DNA of 64,000 bases from Micromonospora ureilytica (lineage in GTDB: Bacteria; Actinomycetota; Actinomycetes; Mycobacteriales; Micromonosporaceae): the NCBI RefSeq assembly GCF_015751765.1, contig NZ_JADOTX010000001.1, forward strand, positions 3,100,001 to 3,164,000. Reading direction: 5' to 3'. Of the stretch, positions 24,391-31,888 are shown piece after piece. A program made the translations under genes and the position numbers. The notes under the pieces are model-generated. The model saw only the letters and a list, made by a program, of their open reading frames with translations. It had not been told where the DNA came from and did not search any database. The number at the start of each line of letters is the position of its first letter. Positions within the stretch are counted from its first letter, which is position 1.

Positions 24391-25803
24391 TCACCGCCGC
24401 GAGCCGCCGAGCAGGCCGAGTCGGAGGGCCCGGAACAACGTGCCGGGGCGGCTCAGTGCGGCCGGGTGGTCGAGCATGGTGGTGACCCGGCCCAGCCGGG
24501 CGTTGAGCACCGGATCGGTCAGCGACGCCCGGAAGAGCAGGTCTCCGAACCACTTGGTGACCTTGTAGCCGGGCGGGTACGGCCCGTCCACGTGCGGCAG
24601 CTCGATGTCGGCGGTGGTGGAGATCTGCCAGGCGGCGTCGACCACCACGCGGACCTGCTCGAAGTACGCGCGCGCGGGCTCGTCGTGCGGCTTCGGACCG
24701 GACCGCAGGTACTTCGACAGGCAGGAGGCGTGCAGTGTCGCGGAGGTCATGCCCTGGCCGTACACCGGGTTGAAGGACGCGACCGCGTCGCCGGCGGCGA
24801 CCAACCCGGCGGGCAGGCGGTCGAGCTTGTGGAAGTCGCGGCGTCGGCTGTCCGCCTGGTGGTACGTGACCACCCCGCCGAGCATCTCGCCGTGTTCGGC
24901 GATGTCTCCGAACATCTGCGGGTAGTGCTCCCGGCAGCGGGCGGTGAAGTCGGCGACGTCGCGGCTGGGCCGGTCCCCGTCGTAGCCGGCCACCAGCATG
25001 ATCCAGCGGTCCCCCTCGACCGAGTTGATCCCACCGATCCGGGCGGTACGCCCCTTGCCCGCCATGGTGTGGAAGACCGCCACCCAGGCGTCGCTGACCT
25101 TCTCGTCGCGTTTGAAGAGCGCCGTCGCGTAGTTCAGTTTGATCGGCATGCGGTGCAGCGGTGGGCGCGGCCACCCGTGCTCGGCCAGCCAGTCGCTCAA
25201 CCGGCTGGACCGCCCCATCGCGTCGACCACCAGGTCCGCCGCTTCGACGATGGGCTCGGCGCCGCCCTCGGGCAGGTACCGGGCGCCGGTGACCCGCCGC
25301 TCGTCGAAGAGCAGGCCCTCCGCGCGGCCGTACACCATGCGGATGTTGTCGACGGCGAGGGTGCGCCGCCGGACCAGCGCCTCCAGGAACGGACGCGTGG
25401 TGATCAACGCGGGCCCGGTGCCGGTCGGCGCGGGCGGTAGACCCAACATGCCGTTCACGAAGACCTTCGCCGTGCCCGGGTCGTTTGGCGGCGGCGGGGC
25501 GCCGAGCGCGAGCGCCTCGTCGGCGATGCCGGGAAACCACCGCTCCAACTGGACCTGACCGGCGGGAAGCAGCGCGTGTACCTGGCTGCCCTGGGGCACA
25601 CCCGGCCGTGGGCCGGCGTCGACATCGGACGGATCCCGTTCGACGATCAGCACCTCCTCGGCGTGGTCGCTCAACACCCGGGCCGCCAGCAACCCGGCCA
25701 TGCTGCCACCGAGCACCACCGCACGTCGCATGACCACTCTGGTCTCGGCGGGTGGCTCGGCCGTCGCTATCTCGGCGAAGAGCCGGGACGGAGAGGCGGA
25801 CAT
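24391..25803 (-). CDS. FAD-dependent oxidoreductase
   Basis: 470-residue flavoprotein of the squalene epoxidase / geranylgeranyl reductase-like group. The FAD motif VVLGGSMAGLLAARVLSDHA is at about residue 28, the ERD acidic turn and SQVHALLPAGQ follow, DAMGRSSRLSDWL (DG-type motif) is near 200, and AAGDAVASFNPVYGQGM (GD motif) near 345. It probably hydroxylates, epoxidises or reduces a lipophilic substrate. ATG at 25803 is preceded by GAGGAG nine bases away; an upstream start at 25839 is in frame. The FUSC exporter gene follows, which may suggest that enzyme and exporter handle the same compound. Confidence 0.85.
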   Translation of the reverse strand: MSASPSRLFAEIATAEPPAETRVVMRRAVVLGGSMAGLLAARVLSDHAEEVLIVERDPSDVDAGPRPGVPQGSQVHALLPAGQVQLERWFPGIADEALALGAPPPPNDPGTAKVFVNGMLGLPPAPTGTGPALITTRPFLEALVRRRTLAVDNIRMVYGRAEGLLFDERRVTGARYLPEGGAEPIVEAADLVVDAMGRSSRLSDWLAEHGWPRPPLHRMPIKLNYATALFKRDEKVSDAWVAVFHTMAGKGRTARIGGINSVEGDRWIMLVAGYDGDRPSRDVADFTARCREHYPQMFGDIAEHGEMLGGVVTYHQADSRRRDFHKLDRLPAGLVAAGDAVASFNPVYGQGMTSATLHASCLSKYLRSGPKPHDEPARAYFEQVRVVVDAAWQISTTADIELPHVDGPYPPGYKVTKWFGDLLFRASLTDPVLNARLGRVTTMLDHPAALSRPGTLFRALRLGLLGGSRR

Positions 25804-25876
25804 GCGATCACTCCTCGAACGGTCGGGAAACCTCGGCATCCACGACCGTAACCACCGCAGCCCCTGCCGTCAGCGC

Positions 25877-27925
25877 TCAGTTGGCCCGCCACTTCTGGTT
25901 GGCGTTGCCGGTGCACTGCCAGATCTGCAGCCGGGCACCGTTGTCCGGGTTCGAGTCGAGCACGTCGACGCACCTGTCCGCCCTGGTGTTCACCAGGTCG
26001 TACGCCTTGTTGAGGGTGAACCTCTGCGACGCCGCACCGGAGCAGTTGGCCAGTTGGACGGCTGCCCCGTCCTCAGTGGAGTGGCCGGCGACATCCAGAC
26101 ACTTGCCCATCGAACGAACCGTGCCGTCCGCCGGGAAGGTCCACAGCTGCTTCGCGGTCCGCCGACAGTCCCAGATCTGCAGCCGCGCGCCGGCGACGGC
26201 GTTGCCGTCCGGGATGTCGATGCAGCGGTCACTGGCGAAGCTGGAGATCTGCTTGCCGGCGGGCGTGCTGCCCTGCGTCGGAGACGGCGGCGGGGCAGCC
26301 GGCTGCCGCGTCGGATCCGCCGGGCCGGTCGTCGTGCCGCTGCCCGCCCCGGGCGACGGCGGCCCCGCGCTCGCCGACGGTGGCGGTCCGGCGGGTCGGG
26401 ACGGCGGGACGCCGGCGAGCGGCAGGCCTTGGAAACCATCCGTGATCAGCGCGAAGACGGCCGCGCTCGCGGACCATTCGGCGGCGGAGGTGGTCCAGTC
26501 GATCGAGTACGCGTGCCCGTTGTGGCCGACGAACGCACGGCTCAGCGTATGGATCGGCGTGCCGTCCTCGTCGGTGTACGTCCACTCCCATTCGGCGGCC
26601 CGCAGCTGGTATCGCAAAGTGTCGAGGCGTACCTGCCGGTAGTCGGCGTACCCTGCGCGTTGCGCACCCTCTCGCTCGCGCAACTCGGCGACCAGGTCCG
26701 CTGGGATGGACCGAAGCTCGTCGACGACGAGCACGCGACTGCCGTCCGGCTCGCGGAACGCGGCGCGCTCACCGTCGCGCCGCGCCTGCCAGCCGTCCGG
26801 CACCGGTACGAGGAAGCGGGGATCGTCACGGTAGTAGCGCCAACCCGCCGGCGCCGGTGGCAGCACCCTGGACACCGGCGTCTCGGCGATCGGCGACGGG
26901 TTCACGGCGGGCGCCGCCCCTCCGCCGTCACCCGCGCCACGGAACAGCCCGCCGTTCAGCAGGGCCGCGGTGACCAGCAGGACGACGAGCAGCGCGGCGG
27001 CCCCGATCGACCCGATCAGCCGAGCCCGACGCTTGCGACCCGCCTCAGACCTCGGCGCGGCGGGGACAGCCGGCGACGCGGGGGCAGCCGGCGCGGCGGG
27101 CGGACCGGGCTCGGCGGCCTGACGCAGGAGCCGATCCGCCTCCTCGGCGCTGATCCGCTGATCCGGCTCGCGGCGCAGCAGTCCTTCCAGGAGCGGCGTC
27201 AGCCGGCCTGCTCGTTGTGCCGGCGGTGGCGGCTCGGTGGCGAGGGCTGCCAGCGTGGCGATCGGAGACGAGCGGTGGTAGGGGGTGCGTCCCTCGACCG
27301 CCGCGTAGAGGGTGGCGCCGAGCGACCACAGGTCGGCCGCCGGTCCCACGTCGCCGTCGGTGGCCCGCTCGGGCGCGAGGAACGCCGGCGAGCCGAGCAC
27401 CATCCCGGTCTGGGTCATCCGTGGGTCGCCGGGGAGGGTGGCCAGACCAAAGTCGGTGAGCACCACCCTGCCGTCGTCGCCGAGCAGCACGTTGGCCGGC
27501 TTGACGTCCCGGTGCAGTACGCCGGCCCGGTGTGCGGCGCGCAGCGCACCCAGAATGCCGAGCCCGATCCGCGCCGCGCGGTCCGCCGGCATCGACCCCT
27601 CGGCTTCGAGCACCTGTTGCAGGGACCGGGACGGCACGAGTTCCATCACGATCCAGGGATCGCCGCCCGCGTGCAGCACGTCGAAGACGCGTACCACATT
27701 GGGGTGGCCCAGGCGGGCGACGGCCCGCGCCTCGCGCATGGACCGTTCGCGCATCTCCCGGCGTTCGTCGTCACGCAGACCGGGCGGTGCCACCAACTCC
27801 TTGATGGCGACGTCGCGCTGGAGCATCTCGTCGCGGGCCTGCCACACGCGGCCCATCCCGCCCTGACCGAGCGGACGGACCAGCCGATAGCGATCGGCAA
27901 TCAACTGTCGAGAGGCTTCTGGCAC
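25877..27925 (-). CDS. Transmembrane Ser/Thr protein kinase with C-terminal ricin-type lectin domain
   Basis: About 682 residues. The Hanks-type kinase (residues 12-270) has the glycine loop GQGGMGRVW, Lys42 in VAIKE, the catalytic loop HRDVKPANV, DFGLA and the APE motif as APE in FLAPERA; all are intact. One membrane helix lies at about 301-323. The outer part starts with a Micromonospora-type sensor region (about 345-515) and a Pro/Ala linker. It ends in a ricin B trefoil (about 560-682) with three QxW-like repeats: LQIWDC/KQLW, VQLANC/SQRF and LQIWQC/NQKW. The start is uncertain: GTG 27925 fits the family, ATG 28006 lacks a ribosome site. Probably senses extracellular sugars. Confidence 0.88.
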   Translation of the reverse strand: MPEASRQLIADRYRLVRPLGQGGMGRVWQARDEMLQRDVAIKELVAPPGLRDDERREMRERSMREARAVARLGHPNVVRVFDVLHAGGDPWIVMELVPSRSLQQVLEAEGSMPADRAARIGLGILGALRAAHRAGVLHRDVKPANVLLGDDGRVVLTDFGLATLPGDPRMTQTGMVLGSPAFLAPERATDGDVGPAADLWSLGATLYAAVEGRTPYHRSSPIATLAALATEPPPPAQRAGRLTPLLEGLLRREPDQRISAEEADRLLRQAAEPGPPAAPAAPASPAVPAAPRSEAGRKRRARLIGSIGAAALLVVLLVTAALLNGGLFRGAGDGGGAAPAVNPSPIAETPVSRVLPPAPAGWRYYRDDPRFLVPVPDGWQARRDGERAAFREPDGSRVLVVDELRSIPADLVAELREREGAQRAGYADYRQVRLDTLRYQLRAAEWEWTYTDEDGTPIHTLSRAFVGHNGHAYSIDWTTSAAEWSASAAVFALITDGFQGLPLAGVPPSRPAGPPPSASAGPPSPGAGSGTTTGPADPTRQPAAPPPSPTQGSTPAGKQISSFASDRCIDIPDGNAVAGARLQIWDCRRTAKQLWTFPADGTVRSMGKCLDVAGHSTEDGAAVQLANCSGAASQRFTLNKAYDLVNTRADRCVDVLDSNPDNGARLQIWQCTGNANQKWRAN

Positions 27926-28111
27926 GACAGGAAGGTACCCGGCGAGGTTTACGTGCCCAATTTCTGTGGCAGCTGGAAAAGCGGCAGTCGGATATGTCAC
28001 ATGCAAGATCGACTGCTGACCGATCGTTCATTTGGACATAACTCCGCTATAGGCACGAGCGCTGTCGCCCACCGCGATGTTACCAACGCGTATATCGGTA
28101 ATCTGCTATGA

Positions 28112-28699
28112 ATATCGAATGAATTCGAATTCCGCCGAACGGCGGACCGGTGGGGCTTCCTGTGCCTGACGTTGGTCCTGTCCGCCTGCACGCCGGCAGG
28201 TGACTCGCGCCAGCACAGCACGCCGCCGGCCGACGGAGCGGAGCCGTCGACGGGCACCAGCGGCGGTGGGCCGCCCTGCACACCATCGGTCGATGCGCTG
28301 CCGGCGCCGCCGGCGAACTACCGGCTGGTGGGCAAGGACGTGGCGGTGCCCGACGCCCCCGTGCTGTCGCCGGAGGATTCCGGGGAGGCCGATCCGGCGG
28401 CGCGACTGTTCGCCAAGTGGGGGCTCGTCGTCCGCGCCGGCCGGGTCGTCGACCTGCGGGTGGCACCGGGCTGGCAGGACAAGGCCCGGCTCGGCTGGGG
28501 CGGCACCGGCACGCCCGCGGCGGCCGCCACGGTGCACGCCTGCGCGCCGGAGGGTGGGCAGGCCCAGTGGCTGGCCTTCGTCGGCGGCACCTGGGTCGCG
28601 CGGACCGCCTGCGTCCCGCTCATCGTGACGTCGAACGGCCAGGACGACCGCGTCAACCTCGGCATCGGCGTCCCCTGCGACAAGACCACCACGCCCTAG
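28112..28699 (+). pseudogene. Secreted lipoprotein reading frame without a canonical start
   Basis: The frame encodes an apparent lipoprotein: RRTADRWGFLCLTLVLSAC is a basic N-terminus, hydrophobic core and lipobox (LSAC), followed by a Pro/Ser/Gly linker and a domain with LVVRAGRVVDLRVAPGWQ and VNLGIGVPC of a family seen in actinomycete lipoproteins. No ATG or GTG opens this frame: a TGA is at 28109-28111, and the only nearby ATG (28119) is in another frame and stops after 16 codons. Either a one-base indel near 28130-28150 has broken the gene, or a rare start is used, or the sequence has an error. TTG 28172 would cut the signal peptide. The upstream DNA is unusually AT-rich. Confidence 0.55.
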
Positions 28700-28814
28700 C
28701 GCCGCGCGCGCGGGCCGCCCCTGTGGACGGGGACGTCTACTGTCTACACCGCCTGTACCGGCATCGCCGCTCAGCCCGCGGGCGCCCTGGACGTTCTGTC
28801 GAGAGGTCAACGAC

Positions 28815-29687
28815 ATGCTGAAGGCCGAGGATCTTCCCCCGTTTCAGCGCGCCGTGTCCTACGAGTCGCAGCGCGGCCAACGCGTGTACGCGACCCTGAT
28901 CGGGCTGCGGCTGTCCCTGCTCCTGGTGGCCGCGGTCGCGGGGGTCGCCACGTGGAAGCTCGACGATTTCGCCCCGGGCCCGGCGCTCGCGGCGGGCGCG
29001 TTCGCCGCCACCTCGATCGTCGAGGTCTTCCTCCTCACCAATCGTCCCAATGAACGGTGGTACGTCGGCAGGGCCCTCTCCGAATCCATCAAGTCACTCA
29101 CGTGGCGATTCACCATCGCGGCCGACCCTTTTCCCCGATCTCGGAGTGACTCGGACAGCGCCGAAGAATTCACCCTCCGACTGTTGGGCTTGACCCGGGA
29201 CATGTCGGCCGCCGGTTTGGCGGCACCCGCGGTGACTGGGCAACAAATCACGGAGGGAATGCGGACACTGCGCGCCGCGTCCCTCGCGGAGCGCCGCGCC
29301 GCGTACCTGACCGGCCGTCTCGAGGCTCAGCGAGCCTGGTACGCCGAGCGATCCCTGTCGAACAGGGCGCGGGCGACCCGCTGGTCGGTCAGCATGCTCG
29401 TGCTGGAGATCGTCGGGGTGACCCTGGCGGTGTCGAGGGCTGCCGGGCTGACCGACCTCGACCTGCTCGGAGTGGCCGCCGCAGCCGTCGCGGCCGTCGC
29501 GGCCTGGACGCAGACGCGGCAACACGCCGCGGTGGCGACCGCCTACGCCCTGGCAAGTCAGGAACTTGCCGCCATGGGGTCGCTGGCCACCCGGCTCGGC
29601 TCGGAAGCCGAGCTGTCGCGGTTCGTGAACGACACGGAGACGGCGATATCCCGGGAACACACGATGTGGCGAGCACGTCGACGCTGA
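28815..29687 (+). CDS. SLATT/DUF4231-like four-helix membrane protein
   Basis: 290 residues. The first half has two adjacent membrane helices (28-47 and 56-75) followed by RWYVGRALSESIKSLTWRF, the pattern of SLATT domains. The second half has YLTGRLEAQRAWYAERS and NRARATRWS (about 164-190), the DUF4231 core, then two more helices (190-208, 214-231) and a soluble tail. SLATT proteins are membrane effectors associated with SLOG and SMODS nucleotide-signalling immunity, where they are thought to permeabilise the membrane. No SMODS, SLOG or nuclease gene is adjacent, so this is an orphan. ATG at 28815 is 115 bp after the broken lipoprotein gene. Confidence 0.75.
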   Translation: MLKAEDLPPFQRAVSYESQRGQRVYATLIGLRLSLLLVAAVAGVATWKLDDFAPGPALAAGAFAATSIVEVFLLTNRPNERWYVGRALSESIKSLTWRFTIAADPFPRSRSDSDSAEEFTLRLLGLTRDMSAAGLAAPAVTGQQITEGMRTLRAASLAERRAAYLTGRLEAQRAWYAERSLSNRARATRWSVSMLVLEIVGVTLAVSRAAGLTDLDLLGVAAAAVAAVAAWTQTRQHAAVATAYALASQELAAMGSLATRLGSEAELSRFVNDTETAISREHTMWRARRR

Positions 29688-29713
29688 CACCTGGACGCAC
29701 CGGCCGCCGCCAC

Positions 29714-29790
29714 TGATCAACTCGGTTTTCAGGAAGTCGCGGTGTGCGGGCGGCTCGGATGCCCCGATTTTCAGGAAGCGGAGTGGATCA
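29714..29790. repeat. Imperfect palindrome with internal TTTTCAGGAAG repeats
   Basis: Outer arms TGATCAACTCGG and CGGAGTGGATCA pair with two mismatches. Two direct copies of TTTTCAGGAAG lie inside (about 29726 and 29769). Position right after the SLATT gene allows a terminator role; the form resembles the other intergenic repeats in the window. Confidence 0.55.
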
Positions 29791-29845
29791 CGGCGTGGAC
29801 CGGGGTCGGGGCGGCCGAGGTGACCGCGTCGGGGCTCCGCGCCCC

Positions 29846-29947
29846 GCGCCCATCGTCAAGATCCGAGCAACTTCCCTGTTGTTGCTGCCTCCGACACGCG
29901 TGAGACAGCAACAACCCTGAAGTTGCGCGAATCTTGACGATGGGCGC
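29846..29947. repeat. Palindromic element, family A copy 2
   Basis: A 102-bp palindrome with perfect 17-base outer arms GCGCCCATCGTCAAGAT / ATCTTGACGATGGGCGC. The inner blocks CCGAGCAACTTCCC, GTTGCTGCCTCCG, TGAGACAGCA and GTTGCGCG occur in the same order in the copy at 4844-4923, but the flanks differ, so the element boundary is near CAAGATC. Confidence 0.8.
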
Positions 29948-30046
29948 CGTTGCGAAACGGTCGCCGGCCGGGAACCCGGTGGCGGGGTGGAGATCCGTTG
30001 TTAGACTCGGCGGGTTGGGTTAGCGGCACGACCAGGGAGACCAGAC

Positions 30047-30076
30047 ATGGCGGGTGACGACGACATCTCCGGGTGA
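30047..30076 (+). CDS. Leader peptide MAGDDDISG before ABC-F gene
   Basis: Nine codons, ATG to TGA, with GGGAG a few bases upstream. Too short to be an enzyme; position 130 bp before an ABC-F ribosome-protection gene fits a leader whose translation controls attenuation, as known for several ABC-F genes in Gram-positive bacteria. Three consecutive GAC codons are present. Ten of its bases (30057-30066) are exactly complementary to 30131-30140. Confidence 0.55.
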   Translation: MAGDDDISG

Positions 30077-30171
30077 GACCGGATGTGTTCGGCCATCGGT
30101 TCGGCGCGCGTACGCGCAGCCGCCGAGGCCATGTCGTCGTTCCACCGGTTCCCGTTGTCGTCGGGCGGCTG
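30057..30171 (+). promoter_or_regulatory. Candidate attenuator with mutually exclusive RNA pairings
   Basis: Pairing 1: ACGACGACAT (30057-30066, inside the leader) with ATGTCGTCGT (30131-30140), 10 perfect pairs. Pairing 2: CAGCCGCC (30117-30124) with GGCGGCTG (30164-30171), 8 perfect pairs. They cross, so both cannot form as simple helices. A ribosome on the leader would disrupt pairing 1 and favour pairing 2. The direction of the effect is inferred and no T run is visible. Confidence 0.45.
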
Positions 30172-30205
30172 AGGCGCGCCCACCCCACCCTTTGAGGTCA
30201 CTCGC

Positions 30206-31843
30206 ATGTCTGATGCGTTCATTGTCTGCTCGAACCTGTCCTTCTCCTGGCCGGACGACACACCGGTCTTCTCGGAGCTGTCCTTCACCGTGCCGGGCGG
30301 CCGCACCGGCCTGGTCGCGCCCAACGGCGCCGGCAAGAGCACCCTGCTGCGGCTGATCGCCGGGGAGTTGCGGCCCAGCGACGGCGGCGTCACCGTCGAC
30401 GGTGTGCTCGGCTACCTCCCGCAGACGCTGCCACTGGCCGGTGACCTGAGCGTGGCGCAGGTGCTGGGCGTGGCCGAGCGGATTACGGCGCTGCACGCCA
30501 TCGAGGCCGGCGACGCCAGTGAGGAACACTTCGCCACGATCGGCGACGACTGGGACATCGAGGAGCGCACCCGCTCGGAGTTGGACCGGCTCGGCCTCGG
30601 TGAGCTGTCGCTCGACCGGCGGCTGCACACCCTCAGCGGCGGTCAGGTGGTCTCCCTCGGCCTGGCGGCGCAACTGCTGCGCCGCCCGGACGTGCTGCTG
30701 CTCGACGAGCCGACCAACAACCTGGACGTGGAGGCCCGACACCAGCTCTACGACGTCCTCACCGACTGGTCCGGGTGCCTGCTGCTGGTCAGCCACGACC
30801 GGGAGCTGCTGGACCGGATGGACCGCATCGCCGAGCTGGACCAGGGTGAGATCCGCTGGTACGGGGGCAACTTCACCGCGTACACCGAGGCGGTGCAGGC
30901 GGCGCGGGAGGTGGCCGAGAGCAACCTGCGCAACGCCGAGCAGGAGGTCAAGCGGGAGAAGCGGGAGATGCAGCAGGCCCGGGAGCGCGCCGACCGGCGG
31001 GCCAGCAACGCCTCCAAGAACCTGAAGAACGCCGGCCTGGCCCGGATCGTCGCCGGCGGGCTGAAGCGCAGCGCGCAGGAGTCGGCGGGCAAGGCGCAGG
31101 AGACGCACGCCGGCCGGCTCGGGCAGGCGAAGGCCCGACTCGACGAGGCGGGGCGGGCGGTACGCGACGAGGACCGGATCACCGTCGACCTGCCCGACAC
31201 CAGCGTCCCGGGCGGGCGCACGGTCTTCTCCGGCCAGGGGATGCGGGCCCGCTTCGACGACCGGGACCTGTTCGGCGGCGACGGCGCGGACCTGGTGATC
31301 CGGGGGCCGGAACGGATCGCGCTCACCGGGGCGAACGGCGTCGGCAAGTCGACCCTGTTGCGCCTGGTCAACGGTGATCTGGACCCGGCCGGCGGCGAGA
31401 TCCGGCGGGCCGACGGGCGGATCGCGTACCTGTCGCAGCGGCTGGACCTGCTGGACCTCGACCGCACTGTGGCGGAGAACTTCGCCGCGTACGCCCCGAA
31501 CCTGCCGGACGCCAAGCGGATGAACCTGCTCGCCCGGTTCCTGTTCCGGGGCGCCCGGGTCAACCTGCCGGTCGGGGTGCTGTCGGGTGGCGAGCGGCTG
31601 CGCGCGACCCTCGCTTGTGTGCTCTGCGCCGAACCGGCGCCGCAACTGCTGCTGCTCGACGAGCCGACGAACAACCTTGACCTGGTCAGCGTCGGCCAGT
31701 TGGAGAGCGCGCTGTCGGCGTACCAGGGGGCGTTCGTGGTGGTCAGCCACGACGAGCGGTTCCTCGCCGAGATCGGCGTGCAGCGCTGGTTGCGGCTGGC
31801 CGACGGCCACCTGCGGGAGATCAGCGCCCCCGACCGGGGCTGA
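30206..31843 (+). CDS. ABC-F family ATP-binding protein (ribosome protection type)
   Basis: 545 residues, no membrane segment. Two ABC domains are present. The first has Walker A APNGAGKST (about residues 38-46), signature LSGGQ and LLLDEPTNNLD. The second has GANGVGKST (about 375), signature LSGGERLRATLA and LLLDEPTNNLD. Between them lies a charged helical linker (about 235-330, AEQEVKREKREMQQARERAD), the P-site tRNA interaction motif of ABC-F proteins. Such proteins act on the ribosome and often give resistance to macrolides, lincosamides or pleuromutilins. ATG at 30206 has GAGGT seven bases upstream. The leader at 30047 suggests induction by ribosome-targeting drugs. Confidence 0.92.
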   Translation: MSDAFIVCSNLSFSWPDDTPVFSELSFTVPGGRTGLVAPNGAGKSTLLRLIAGELRPSDGGVTVDGVLGYLPQTLPLAGDLSVAQVLGVAERITALHAIEAGDASEEHFATIGDDWDIEERTRSELDRLGLGELSLDRRLHTLSGGQVVSLGLAAQLLRRPDVLLLDEPTNNLDVEARHQLYDVLTDWSGCLLLVSHDRELLDRMDRIAELDQGEIRWYGGNFTAYTEAVQAAREVAESNLRNAEQEVKREKREMQQARERADRRASNASKNLKNAGLARIVAGGLKRSAQESAGKAQETHAGRLGQAKARLDEAGRAVRDEDRITVDLPDTSVPGGRTVFSGQGMRARFDDRDLFGGDGADLVIRGPERIALTGANGVGKSTLLRLVNGDLDPAGGEIRRADGRIAYLSQRLDLLDLDRTVAENFAAYAPNLPDAKRMNLLARFLFRGARVNLPVGVLSGGERLRATLACVLCAEPAPQLLLLDEPTNNLDLVSVGQLESALSAYQGAFVVVSHDERFLAEIGVQRWLRLADGHLREISAPDRG

Positions 31844-31850
31844 GGCCGTC

Positions 31851-31878
31851 GGTCCGGCCGGCGCGCGCCGGCCGGACC
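31851..31878. terminator. Perfect 28-bp palindrome between convergent genes
   Basis: GGTCCGGCCGGCGC followed directly by its exact complement, between the ABC-F stop (31843) and the dnaE stop (31889). A very stable hairpin without T run; probable bidirectional terminator. Confidence 0.7.
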
Positions 31879-31888
31879 GCGGCCGCGC

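Larger units (their letters stand above)
29688..30205. other. 518-bp intergenic region before the ABC-F gene
   Basis: Contains two palindromic elements (29714-29790, 29846-29947) and the ABC-F leader with a nine-codon reading frame (30047-30076), all listed separately. TTAGACT at 30001-30007 could be a -10 for the leader transcript, but no -35 was recognised at the right distance. No further protein-coding frame with conserved features was seen. Confidence 0.6.

Noticed and set aside
22004..24568. Long plus-strand open frame of over 850 codons
   Set aside because: It is antisense to the FUSC gene, rich in Arg/Gly/Gln without domains. The minus-strand protein has clear membrane helices and family motifs. 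High GC keeps antisense frames open.
28172..28699. Using TTG at 28172 as the lipoprotein start
   Set aside because: It would cut off the basic and most of the hydrophobic part of the signal peptide, leaving the lipobox without a targeting sequence.
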